Position numbers and translations under genes: made by a program. A model generated the notes under the pieces. The model had not been told where the DNA came from and searched no databases. It was given only the letters and a program-made list of their open reading frames with translations. Positions 1 to 7,450 of a stretch of DNA of 64,000 nucleotides are shown piece by piece (positions within the stretch are counted from its first letter, which is position 1; every line of letters starts with the position of its first letter). The stretch is from JAABQT01 sp035459025 (lineage in GTDB: Bacteria > Pseudomonadota > Gammaproteobacteria > Burkholderiales > SG8-39): the NCBI GenBank assembly GCA_035459025.1, contig DATHYT010000088.1:1-64000 (forward strand), read 5' to 3'.

Positions 1-1763
1 TCCTCCCACCTCTCCAGCTTCTCCAGCAGCAGCGCCTCGATCTCCTCGGTGCGCCTTCTGTCCTCCTTCAGCGCCTCCGCCCCGTGCTTGAAATACTCCG
101 GCGCGCTCATCTTCCCCTGCAGCGCCTTCTGCTCGGCCTCCAGCGCCTCGATCTCACCGGGCAGCGCCGCCAGCTCGCGCGTCTCCTTGTAGGAAAGCTT
201 GGCGCGGCTCTTGTCGCGCGCGGCCGCCTTCGCCGCCGCCTTTTCCTCCACCGCCGCCGCCGCGGGGCGCTGGCGCACCCAGTCCGAATACCCGCCCGCG
301 TACTCGCGCCAGGCGCCGCCGCCCTCGGGCGCGAGCACCGAGGCGACCACGTTGTCGAGGAACGCGCGGTCGTGGCTCACGAGGAGGAGCGTGCCTTCGT
401 ACTCCTGCAGCGCCGCTTCCAGCAGCTCGAGCGACTCGATGTCCAGGTCGTTCGTCGGCTCGTCGAGCACCAGCACGTTCGCGGGCCGCGCAAAGAGCCG
501 CGCGAGGAGCAGCCGGTTGCGCTCGCCGCCCGAGAGCATGCGCACGGGCGAGGCGGCGCGCCGGGGAGGGAACAGGAAGTCGCCGAGGTAGCTCATGACG
601 TGCTTGCGACCGCCCGCCAGCTCCACCCAGTCCGACCCCGGCGAGATGGTCTCGGCCACGGTCTTCTCCGGATCGAGCGCCGCGCGCATCTGGTCGAAGT
701 ACGCCGGCGCGACGTTGGTGCCCAGGCGCACTGTCCCCGCATCGGGCGCGAGCGTGCCGAGGATGAGCTTGAGGAGGGTGGTCTTCCCCGCGCCGTTCGG
801 CCCCACCAGCCCGAGCCGGTCGCCGCGCGAGACGAGCAGGTCCAGGTCCTTCACCACGTCGCGATCGCCGTAGCGCTTGGCAACGCCGGTCAGCTCCGCC
901 ACCAGCTTTCCCGAGCGCGGGCCCGCGGAGACCGATAGCTTCACCGTCCCCAGCCGCTCGCGCCGCGCGGCGCGCTCTTCGCGCAGGCGCTCAAGGCGCC
1001 GCACGCGGCCTTCGTTGCGCGTGCGGCGCGCCTCGATGCCTTTGCGGATCCAGGCCTCTTCCTCGGCCCAGAACTTGTCGAACTTCCTGCGCTGCACGGC
1101 CTCTGCAGCGAGGTCCCCGGCCTTCACGCCCTCGTACGCCGAATAATTCCCCGGGTACGAGCGCAGCATCCCGCGGTCGAGCTCCAGGATCCGCGTGCAC
1201 ACGCGATCGAGGAACGCGCGGTCGTGCGTCACCACGATCGCCGCCGGCTGCTTCAGGAGCAGCCCCTCCAACTGCTCGATTCCGGCGATGTCGAGGTGGT
1301 TGGTGGGCTCATCGAGGAGCAGCAGGTCCGGCGCGAGCGCCAGCGCGAGGGCCAGCGCCGCGCGCTTTGCTTCGCCCCCGGACGCCGCCTGCGGCGAGGC
1401 GTCCTCCGCCAGGGCGAAGCGGTGCAGGAACTCCGTGAGCCGCGCCTCCACCCGCCAGCGCTCGCGCTCATCCGCGATCGAGGGAATGTGTCCGCGCAGC
1501 AGCAGGCTCGCGCGCAGCGTCGGCGCGTGCGGGAGCGTCGGCTCCTGCTCCACGCGCACCACGCGCAGCGACTCGCTCTTTCGCAGCTCGCCGTCGTCGA
1601 GCGCCACGGCGCCGGCGATCACGCCGAGGAGCGACGACTTTCCCGTGCCGTTGCGGCCGATCAGCCCGATCCTTTCCCCCGGCTCCATGGAGAACGCCGC
1701 GCGGTCGAGGAGCGGCAGCTCCCCGTAGGCGAGCTGCGCATCGAGCAGGGTCAGTAAAGCCAT
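1..1763 (-). CDS. uup: ABC-F ATPase Uup (3' end outside window)
   Basis: Soluble tandem ATPase of the ABC-F family. Relatives act on the ribosome, and Uup is known genetically for its effect on precise transposon excision. Two complete nucleotide-binding domains are visible: Walker A GRNGTGKS at residues 36-43 with LDEPTNHLD near 150, then GPNGAGKT near 320, SGGERNR near 410 and LDEPTNDLD just after. There are no membrane segments. The last 80 or so residues are charged and helical (ending KLERWE at the window edge), which matches the C-terminal coiled coil that separates Uup from EttA. About 587 codons are visible, so only a few are missing. The ATG at 1763 has TACACT 9 nt upstream and no Shine-Dalgarno sequence. 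Confidence 0.93.
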   Translation of the reverse strand, partial: MALLTLLDAQLAYGELPLLDRAAFSMEPGERIGLIGRNGTGKSSLLGVIAGAVALDDGELRKSESLRVVRVEQEPTLPHAPTLRASLLLRGHIPSIADERERWRVEARLTEFLHRFALAEDASPQAASGGEAKRAALALALALAPDLLLLDEPTNHLDIAGIEQLEGLLLKQPAAIVVTHDRAFLDRVCTRILELDRGMLRSYPGNYSAYEGVKAGDLAAEAVQRRKFDKFWAEEEAWIRKGIEARRTRNEGRVRRLERLREERAARRERLGTVKLSVSAGPRSGKLVAELTGVAKRYGDRDVVKDLDLLVSRGDRLGLVGPNGAGKTTLLKLILGTLAPDAGTVRLGTNVAPAYFDQMRAALDPEKTVAETISPGSDWVELAGGRKHVMSYLGDFLFPPRRAASPVRMLSGGERNRLLLARLFARPANVLVLDEPTNDLDIESLELLEAALQEYEGTLLLVSHDRAFLDNVVASVLAPEGGGAWREYAGGYSDWVRQRPAAAAVEEKAAAKAAARDKSRAKLSYKETRELAALPGEIEALEAEQKALQGKMSAPEYFKHGAEALKEDRRRTEEIEALLLEKLERWE

Positions 1764-1772
1764 GGGGGCGCC

Positions 1773-1778
1773 AGTGTA
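1773..1778 (-). promoter_or_regulatory. start-proximal -10 box of uup
   Basis: TACACT on the minus strand, 9 nt before the ATG. The predicted transcript starts at or next to the start codon (leaderless). This is inference from spacing, shared with many genes in the window. Confidence 0.5.
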
Positions 1779-1853
1779 ACGGCCCCGGGGGCGTCAACCC
1801 GGGGCGCCGCCGCGCGTTGGTAGGGAGCAGGGGGATTCATGCCGCTGGACGAA

Positions 1854-1872
1854 ACTAATCCATTGGATTAGT
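1854..1872. promoter_or_regulatory. palindromic operator of the higBA-type operon
   Basis: Perfect inverted repeat ACTAATCCA-T-TGGATTAGT (9-bp arms, 1-nt centre). It ends at the base before the toxin start codon. The position fits autoregulation by the HTH antitoxin encoded second in the operon. It leaves no room for a ribosome-binding site, so the mRNA must be leaderless or nearly so. Binding by the antitoxin is inferred. Confidence 0.75.
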
Positions 1873-2214
1873 ATGCTGGTGACCGTCGCGGAGACGCCGG
1901 AGTACGTGCGCCGTGCGGAGCGCCTGCTGTCGGCAGCGGAGCGCGCCGACCTCGTGGCATACCTCGCCGCGAACCCGAGGGCGGGCGACCTGATGCAGGG
2001 CACCGGCGGCATCCGCAAGCTGCGCTGGGCGCGCGGCGGGCGCGGCAAGAGCGGCGGCGCGCGGGTGATCTACTACTTTCACAGCGAGGCCATGCCGCTC
2101 TACCTGCTGACGGTATTCGGCAAGAACGAGCGGGCGAACCTGAGCAAGGCAGAGCGCAACGAGCTGGCGGCGCTGGTCCGCGTGCTCAAGGCAATGGTGG
2201 AGAAGCGACCATGA
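1873..2214 (+). CDS. RelE/HigB-type toxin of a type II toxin-antitoxin pair
   Basis: A 113-residue basic protein with the pattern of HigB/RelE-like mRNA interferases: an N-terminal FxETPxYxRR-like segment (here VAETPEYVRRAERLL), then GTGGIRKLRWARGGRGKSGGAR, the core strand VIYYFH, and YLLTVFGKNERANLS. Family members cleave mRNA on the ribosome when free of antitoxin. Toxin-first order and a 4-nt ATGA overlap with the HTH gene are typical of higBA. The ATG directly follows the operator palindrome. The exact subfamily is not resolved. Confidence 0.87.
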   Translation: MLVTVAETPEYVRRAERLLSAAERADLVAYLAANPRAGDLMQGTGGIRKLRWARGGRGKSGGARVIYYFHSEAMPLYLLTVFGKNERANLSKAERNELAALVRVLKAMVEKRP

Positions 2215-2504
2215 ACAAGACTTTCGCAAGCATCAAGCGCGGACTGCAGCAGGCGGTCCGCCACCAGCGGGGCAAGCGGATGTCCGGATTCAGGCTGCAC
2301 GTGCCGCCCGAGATCGACGTGAAGGCGGTGCGCGAGAAGACCGGGCTGACGCAGGAACAGTTCGCGGCGGCTTTTGCCATCAGCCTCGGCGCGCTGCGGC
2401 ACTGGGAGCGCGGGGACCGCAAGCCGCGCGGCACCGCCCTCGTCCTGCTCAACTTGATCGCGAAGGAGCCGCGGGCGGTGCTGCGGGCGGTGGCGAAGGC
2501 CTGA
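2211..2504 (+). CDS. XRE-family HTH antitoxin (HigA-like)
   Basis: A 97-residue DNA-binding protein. Residues about 45-80 form a lambda-repressor-like helix-turn-helix (VREKTGLTQEQFAAAF, then LGALRHWERGDRKPRG). The N-terminal half (MNKTFASIKRGLQQAV) resembles the toxin-neutralising part of HigA2-type antitoxins. It overlaps the toxin gene by 4 nt, so translation is coupled. It probably represses its own operon through the palindrome at 1854-1872 and binds the toxin. The neutralising role is inferred from family and context. Confidence 0.87.
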   Translation: MNKTFASIKRGLQQAVRHQRGKRMSGFRLHVPPEIDVKAVREKTGLTQEQFAAAFAISLGALRHWERGDRKPRGTALVLLNLIAKEPRAVLRAVAKA

Positions 2505-2536
2505 GGGCCCTGTAAGCCGGCCACCCGCGAAGCGAA

Positions 2537-2542
2537 TACCCT
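2537..2542 (+). promoter_or_regulatory. candidate start-proximal -10 box
   Basis: TACCCT 6 nt before the ATG at 2549. It is a weak match on its own, listed because the TAnnnT-N5-10-start spacing recurs across the window. Confidence 0.3.
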
Positions 2543-2548
2543 CAAGAG

Positions 2549-3376
2549 ATGCCGATCGCCTGGTCCATGCTGCACAACCCCGAGCCGACGACGCTCGTGG
2601 CGGCGCGCGTGCTCGCGCACCGCGGCGCGCAGTGGGCGGCGCGCGCCGCGCGCGCCAACCTCGAGCCGGTGCCCGACGACAGCCACTCGGCGCTCACCTG
2701 GGACGGCGCCAAGGCGGCGCTGCTCAGCCAGCCGCTGAAGGGCGGCACGCAGGTGGGCCTCAGGATCGGGGTGCTGGAAGTGATCGTCTCCACGAAGGAC
2801 AAGACGGAAGCATTCCCGCTCGCGACCAACACCGAGGCCGAGGTCGCCGACTGGCTCGACGGCATGCTCGCCGAGCGGGGCCTGAAGCCCGCCGGCGGCC
2901 TCAAGCTGCCCTACGAGATGCCCGCGACCAACTTCGCCCGCGCGGTGGACGAGGGCCCGCGCCTTGCCGCGCTCGCGAGCTGGTTCGCCGCCGGCGCCGA
3001 GCTGTTCGAGGAGCTGCGAAGCAAGTACAAGCGCTACAAGCCCGGCCCGGGGCCGGTGCGCTGCTGGCCGCACCACTTCGACATGGCCTTCGTCGTCGAG
3101 CTGGAGGCGCAGAAGAACGGGCGCGCGATCGGCATCGGCCTCTCGCCCGGCGACGACTACTACGCGCAGCCCTACTTCTACCTCAGCCCCTATCCGAAGC
3201 CCGCGGACACGGCGGACCTCCCCGCGCTGCCGCCGGGCGCGCGCTGGCACGCGCGCGAATTCTTCGGCGCGGTGGTGACCGGGGTGGAGCTGCTCGCGCT
3301 CGCCGACCCGCAAGCGGGCCTGCTCGAAGCGCTCGACGCCGCGTTCGCGGAAAGCCTGAAGCGCCTCGGCCTCTAG
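2549..3376 (+). CDS. uncharacterised protein, DUF5996-reminiscent
   Basis: A 275-residue protein without signal peptide or membrane segment. The clearest conserved-looking block is residues about 165-215: CWPHHFDMAFVVEL, then GIGLSPGDDYYAQPYFY and LSPYPKP. This recalls the C-terminal part of DUF5996 proteins, but I cannot confirm it without a profile search. The His/Asp/Tyr-rich core could bind a metal or ligand; that is a guess. It stands alone between the toxin-antitoxin pair and the helicase gene. Function unknown. Confidence 0.6.
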   Translation: MPIAWSMLHNPEPTTLVAARVLAHRGAQWAARAARANLEPVPDDSHSALTWDGAKAALLSQPLKGGTQVGLRIGVLEVIVSTKDKTEAFPLATNTEAEVADWLDGMLAERGLKPAGGLKLPYEMPATNFARAVDEGPRLAALASWFAAGAELFEELRSKYKRYKPGPGPVRCWPHHFDMAFVVELEAQKNGRAIGIGLSPGDDYYAQPYFYLSPYPKPADTADLPALPPGARWHAREFFGAVVTGVELLALADPQAGLLEALDAAFAESLKRLGL

Positions 3377-3392
3377 GCCGCGCCCCGCGCGA

Positions 3393-3408
3393 CTGGATAA
3401 ACATACAG
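3393..3408. promoter_or_regulatory. LexA-like SOS box
   Basis: CTGGATAAACATACAG matches the proteobacterial LexA pattern CTG-N10-CAG, with an A+T-rich centre and ACTG...CAGT flanks. It overlaps the probable -35 (TGGATA, 3394-3399), which lies 17 nt from the -10 TATAGT (3417-3422). A bound repressor would block the helicase promoter. Confidence 0.75.
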
Positions 3409-3416
3409 TGTTGGCC

Positions 3417-3422
3417 TATAGT
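3417..3422 (+). promoter_or_regulatory. -10 box of the helicase gene
   Basis: TATAGT, 8 nt before the ATG at 3431 and 17 nt after a TGGATA -35. The transcription start would fall about at the start codon, so a leaderless mRNA is predicted. Confidence 0.55.
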
Positions 3423-3430
3423 CGCCCCCC

Positions 3431-5422
3431 ATGGGAGCGGCGGAGGCATTCGCGAAGCTGAACGAGCGGCAGCGCCAGGCCGCGCAGGCTCCCCCGACCC
3501 CGCTGCTCATCATCGCCGGCGCCGGCACCGGCAAGACCAACACGCTCGCGCACCGCGTCGCGCACCTCGTGCTCGAGGGCGCGGCGCCGGAGCGCATCCT
3601 CCTTCTCACCTTCACGCGCCGCGCGGCCGTCGAGATGACGCGCCGCGCGAGCCGCATCGTGGCCGAGGCGCACAAGGGCGTGCGCCTGCCCTGGTCGGGC
3701 ACCTTCCACGCGGTCGCCAACCGCCTCATCCGCAAGCACTGCCGCCGGGTGGGGCTCACCGAGAACTTCAGCGTGCTCGATCGCGGCGACGCGGCCGACC
3801 TGATGGACGTGGTGCGCCACGAGCTCGGCTACTCGAAGACCGAGAAGCGCTTTCCCAGGAAGGACACCTGCGTCGCGATCTACTCGCACCGCGTGAACAC
3901 GCAGGGCACGCTCGAAGCTTCGCTGAAGGACGCGTTCCCCTGGTGCGCGGAGTGGGAGGGCGAGCTGAAGAAGCTCTTCGCCGCGTACCTCGAGCGCAAG
4001 CTCGCCAATCAATCGCTCGACTACGACGACCTGCTGCTTTACTGGCACGCGATGATGCAGGACGCGGCGCTCGCCGCGGAGATCGGCGCCGCCTGGGACC
4101 ACGTGCTGGTGGACGAATACCAGGACACCAACGTCCTGCAGGCCGAGATCCTCGCGCGCCTCAAGCCCGACGGGCGGGGCCTCACCGTGGTGGGCGACGA
4201 CGCGCAGTCGATCTACTCGTTTCGCGCCGCGACGGTGGAGAACATCCTGTCCTTCGAGGCGCGCTTCGGCGCGGCGGTGGTGACGCTGGAAGCGAACTAC
4301 CGCTCGACGCAGCCGGTGCTCGAGGCGGCCAACGCGCTGATGCGCGAGGCGAGCCGCCAGTACCAGAAGGAACTGCGCTCGGCCAAGGGCGAGGGCCCCA
4401 AGCCGCGGCTCGTGACCGTCGCCGACGACGCCGCGCAGGCGGGCTACGTGGTGACGCGCGTGCTGGAGGCGCGCGAGGAGGGCACCGACCTCAAGCGCCA
4501 GGCGGTGCTCTTCAGGAGCTCGCACCATTCGGACGTGCTCGAGCTCGAGCTCGTCAAGCGCAACATCCCCTACGTGAAGTACGGCGGGCTGAAGTTCCTC
4601 GAGGCCGCGCACGTGAAGGACGCGCTCGCGGTGCTGCGCTGGGCCGACAACCCGAGGAACCGCGTCGCCGCCTGGCGCGCGCTGCAGCTGCTGCCCGGCG
4701 TCGGCCCCAAGGGCGCCGAGCGCGCCTGGACCGCGTTCGAAGCCGCGAGCCACGCGTGGGCGGCGCTGAAGACCGCCTCGAAGGCGTTCGATGCGCTCCT
4801 TGCCGGCCTCGCCGACCCGCAGGCGCCCTGGTCGGGCCAGATGCAGCGCGTGCGCGAGTGGTACGCGCCGATCATGGAGCGCCTGTACGACGCGCCCGAA
4901 GTGCGCGCCGGCGACCTGGTGCAGCTCGAGCGCATCGCCACCACCTACGGCACGCGCGAAGCGTTCCTCACCGAGCTCGCGCTCGATCCGCCGCAGGCGA
5001 GCTCGGACCTCGCCGGCGAGCCGCATCTGGACGAGGACTACCTGATCCTGTCCACGGTGCATTCGGCGAAGGGCCAGGAGTGGGACGCGGTGTACCTGCT
5101 CAACGTCACCGACGGCAACTTCCCGAACGAGTTCGCCACCGGCAAGGCCGAAAGCATCGAGGAGGAGCGGCGCCTGCTCTACGTCGCCATGACGCGCGCG
5201 AGGACCCGGCTCGAGCTCGTCAGCCCGCTCAAGTACTACGTGACGCAGCAATCGCGCATGGGCGACCGCCACGTCTACGGCGCGAAAAGCCGCTTCCTCA
5301 CCCGGACGGTCATGGCCTGCCTCGAGCCGGTGGTGTACGGCGAATCCTGCGAAACCGCCGCGCGCGCTGCGAACCCCTCGCCCGTGGACGTCGCTTCGAG
5401 ACTCCGGGATATGTGGGCGTAA
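3431..5422 (+). CDS. UvrD/Rep/PcrA-type superfamily 1 DNA helicase
   Basis: A 663-residue ATP-dependent 3'-5' helicase. All SF1 motifs are visible in order: Walker A AGAGTGKT near 30, Ia LLTFTRRAAVEM near 60, II LVDEYQDTN near 230, III VVGDDAQSIYSFR, IV EANYRS, V STVHSAKGQEWDAVYLL near 540, and VI EERRLLYVAMTRAR near 575. Motifs II and VI are typical of UvrD/PcrA/Rep. It is shorter than E. coli UvrD (about 720). A LexA-like box in the promoter suggests SOS induction and a repair role. The TAA stop is the first part of a palindromic repeat. Whether it is the true uvrD orthologue or a Rep-like paralogue is unresolved. Confidence 0.92.
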   Translation: MGAAEAFAKLNERQRQAAQAPPTPLLIIAGAGTGKTNTLAHRVAHLVLEGAAPERILLLTFTRRAAVEMTRRASRIVAEAHKGVRLPWSGTFHAVANRLIRKHCRRVGLTENFSVLDRGDAADLMDVVRHELGYSKTEKRFPRKDTCVAIYSHRVNTQGTLEASLKDAFPWCAEWEGELKKLFAAYLERKLANQSLDYDDLLLYWHAMMQDAALAAEIGAAWDHVLVDEYQDTNVLQAEILARLKPDGRGLTVVGDDAQSIYSFRAATVENILSFEARFGAAVVTLEANYRSTQPVLEAANALMREASRQYQKELRSAKGEGPKPRLVTVADDAAQAGYVVTRVLEAREEGTDLKRQAVLFRSSHHSDVLELELVKRNIPYVKYGGLKFLEAAHVKDALAVLRWADNPRNRVAAWRALQLLPGVGPKGAERAWTAFEAASHAWAALKTASKAFDALLAGLADPQAPWSGQMQRVREWYAPIMERLYDAPEVRAGDLVQLERIATTYGTREAFLTELALDPPQASSDLAGEPHLDEDYLILSTVHSAKGQEWDAVYLLNVTDGNFPNEFATGKAESIEEERRLLYVAMTRARTRLELVSPLKYYVTQQSRMGDRHVYGAKSRFLTRTVMACLEPVVYGESCETAARAANPSPVDVASRLRDMWA

Positions 5423-5490
5423 ATGGGGACAGACCTCATTTAGCGCTGGCGGCAGTTGCCGCCATGGCTAAATGAGGTCTGTCCCCATTT
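5421..5490. repeat. GGGGACAGACC palindrome, copy 1
   Basis: Two 24-nt perfect inverted arms (5421-5444 and 5467-5490; core GGGGACAGACCTCATTTAG) enclose a second stem (TGGCGGCA-GT-TGCCGCCA, 5447-5464), giving a long hairpin of about 70 nt. The left arm starts inside the helicase TAA stop. The right arm supplies the first T of the TAGAAT box of the next gene. The motif resembles palindromes associated with REP/RAYT transposases; no transposase is nearby. A related copy lies at 24845-24902. Confidence 0.9.
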
Positions 5491-5495
5491 AGAAT
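5490..5495 (+). promoter_or_regulatory. start-proximal -10 box
   Basis: TAGAAT, 5 nt before the ATG at 5501. Its first base is the last base of the palindrome's right arm. No Shine-Dalgarno sequence is present. Confidence 0.5.
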
Positions 5496-5500
5496 CGGCC

Positions 5501-6286
5501 ATGGCCAAGGCCAAGGCACAGGCGAAACCCCCGGCGCAGCCGAGCGCGCCATCGCAGGCGCAGATCCAGCCCTCGGTGTTCGCGAGCGTGACGTTCCTGA
5601 AGATCCACGACTTCGGCCGGCGGCCGGTGGTGGAGCAGGCGCGCCTCAGGGCGCAGCTCGAGGCGGTGGTGGCAGTGGCGCTGCAGGACCTGCGCGAAGA
5701 GGCGCGCCTGGTGCTCGACGCCGCCGACGGCATCGCGCTGGTGGTGCTCGACAACCCGCGCGCGGCGCTGGCGGTCGCCGAGCGCTCGCTCGCCGCGGGC
5801 GCGGCCGGCCTGCCGCTCGCCGTCGGCATCAACCACGGTCCCGTGAAGCAGGCCGGCAAGGGCAAGAACGAGGGCCTGCTCGGCGACGGCATCGCCGTGG
5901 CCGCCGCGATCGCCGAGCTCGCCGGCGCGAAGAAGGTTCTGCTCACCAAGGAGTTCCGCGAAGCGCTCGCCGACGCACACCCCGGGGCGGAGGCCGCGCT
6001 CGCCACCGCCGGCACGCACACCGACGCGAGCCTGCGCGCGCACCAGGTCTTCAAGCCCGACACGCGCGGCGCGGCGCGCCGGCGCCTGCGCTACTTCGCG
6101 GCGACGGTCGTGGCGGTCGTCGCCCTGGTGGGCGCGGGCGCCGCGTTCCGCATCTCCGTCGAGGGCCTGGACCGCTACACCCAGCGCGTGGGCGCGCAGG
6201 CGAAGGACGTGGTGCAAAGGCTGAGGCGCGATGCGCCTCAGCCGGCGGCGCAGCCCGCCGCGGCCGCGCGGCGCGGGACCCGCTAG
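5501..6286 (+). CDS. membrane protein with degenerate adenylate/guanylate-cyclase-like domain
   Basis: 261 residues. An Ala/Pro/Gln-rich N-terminus (1-25) precedes a class III cyclase-homology-like domain (about 27-165; SVFASVTFLKIHDF, then VLDAADGIALVV, then LAVGINHGPVKQ). The position where catalytic cyclases carry the first metal-binding Asp (FADI/V) reads FASV, so activity is doubtful. One membrane segment (about 192-210, YFAATVVAVVALVGAGAAF) precedes a short Arg/Ala-rich tail. An in-frame TTG at 5456 lies in the palindrome loop, so the ATG at 5501 after TAGAAT is preferred. Only 2 nt separate it from the downstream kinase gene, so the two probably work together in signalling. Confidence 0.7.
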   Translation: MAKAKAQAKPPAQPSAPSQAQIQPSVFASVTFLKIHDFGRRPVVEQARLRAQLEAVVAVALQDLREEARLVLDAADGIALVVLDNPRAALAVAERSLAAGAAGLPLAVGINHGPVKQAGKGKNEGLLGDGIAVAAAIAELAGAKKVLLTKEFREALADAHPGAEAALATAGTHTDASLRAHQVFKPDTRGAARRRLRYFAATVVAVVALVGAGAAFRISVEGLDRYTQRVGAQAKDVVQRLRRDAPQPAAQPAAAARRGTR

Positions 6287-6288
6287 AC

Positions 6289-7443
6289 ATGGCGAAGAAG
6301 AAGGAGAACCGCGTCGGCCGCTACCGCATCCTCGACGAGCTGGGGCGCGGCGCCATGGGCGTGGTCTACCGCGCCGAGGACCCGTCGCTCGATCGCATCG
6401 TCGCGCTGAAGACCATCGCGCTCGGCGATGCCGACGAGGACCGCAAGGCCTACGAGAAGCGCTTCATGCTCGAGGCGAAGGCCGCGGGCAAGCTCACCCA
6501 CCCCAACATCGTCACCATCTTCGACTACGGCGAGGAGGAGGACCTCGCCTACATGGCGATGGAGCTGCTCGAGGGCCAGGACCTGCGCGCGCGCATCCGC
6601 CAGGGCGAGATCCCGCCGATGGAGGCCGTGGAGATCGCGCTGCAGGTGGCCGACGGCCTCGGCTTCGCGCACGAATTCGGCGTCGTGCACCGCGACGTGA
6701 AGCCCGGCAACATCATGCTGCTCGAGCGCGGCGCGGTGAAGATCATGGACTTCGGCATCGCGCGCATGCGCCACGCCGACACCTCGCGCACCAGCACGGG
6801 CATGGTGCTCGGCACGCCGCGCTACATGTCGCCCGAGCAGATCAGCGGCCAGCCGGTGGACCAGCGCTCGGACATCTTTTCGCTCGGCACGGTGCTCTAC
6901 GAGATGCTGACGCAGACCACGCTCTTCGCCGGCCAGGACGTGAACCAGATCGCGCACAGCGTCACCAGCACCGAGCCGGCGCCGCCGTCGCACCTGCACC
7001 CGGGACTGCCGCAGATGCTCGATTTCGTCGTCGCGCGCGCGCTGAAGAAGGACCCGACGGTGCGCTACCAGGACGCCTACGAGATGGCGGCGGACCTGCG
7101 CGACGTCCTCGCCGAGATGCGCGGCCGCGCCCCGGCGCGCGACCGCGGCGGCGACGACGGCGAGAAGACGCAGACGCTGAAGATGGCGGCGGGGGCGGAC
7201 AAGCTGCCCGTCGCCCCGGCGGCCAACGCCATCGCGCGCGAGACGCGCCTGCCCCTGTCGCGCGTGTTCGACAGCGAGGCGGCGCTGCGGCGCGTCGAGG
7301 CGCGCGCCAAGCGCGAGCGCTTCACGCTGCCGCCGCGGCGCGTGGGTTTGTTCCGGCGCCTGGTGCAGGACCGGCTGCCGCGGCGGCTTCTCGCCGCGGC
7401 GCTGGTGGCGGCCGGCCTCGGGGCGCTGATCGCCGCGACTTGA
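6289..7443 (+). CDS. Hanks-type serine/threonine protein kinase with C-terminal membrane anchor
   Basis: A 384-residue PknB-like kinase. Glycine loop LGRGAMGVV (18-26), catalytic Lys41 (VALKTI), HRDVKPGN with Asp136, DFG Asp154 (DFGIARM), activation segment with GTPRYMSPEQ (175-184), and the APE-region continuation. The kinase fold ends near 275. A charged linker and a hydrophobic C-terminus (about 365-384, LLAAALVAAGLGALIAAT) anchor it with the kinase in the cytoplasm. No PASTA or other extracellular sensor domain is present. It ends 7 nt before the convergent end of the outer-membrane barrel gene. Substrates are unknown; the cyclase-like neighbour is the first candidate partner. Confidence 0.93.
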   Translation: MAKKKENRVGRYRILDELGRGAMGVVYRAEDPSLDRIVALKTIALGDADEDRKAYEKRFMLEAKAAGKLTHPNIVTIFDYGEEEDLAYMAMELLEGQDLRARIRQGEIPPMEAVEIALQVADGLGFAHEFGVVHRDVKPGNIMLLERGAVKIMDFGIARMRHADTSRTSTGMVLGTPRYMSPEQISGQPVDQRSDIFSLGTVLYEMLTQTTLFAGQDVNQIAHSVTSTEPAPPSHLHPGLPQMLDFVVARALKKDPTVRYQDAYEMAADLRDVLAEMRGRAPARDRGGDDGEKTQTLKMAAGADKLPVAPAANAIARETRLPLSRVFDSEAALRRVEARAKRERFTLPPRRVGLFRRLVQDRLPRRLLAAALVAAGLGALIAAT

Positions 7444-7450
7444 GCGGCGC

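Noticed and set aside
3416..5272. 618-codon open frame opposite the helicase, and similar long frames opposite the cytochromes (10055-11833 and 12054-13577, plus strand)
   Set aside because: These are G+C-driven shadows of real genes. Their translations are Arg/Ala/His-rich low-complexity sequence without domains, and the other strand has full motif support.
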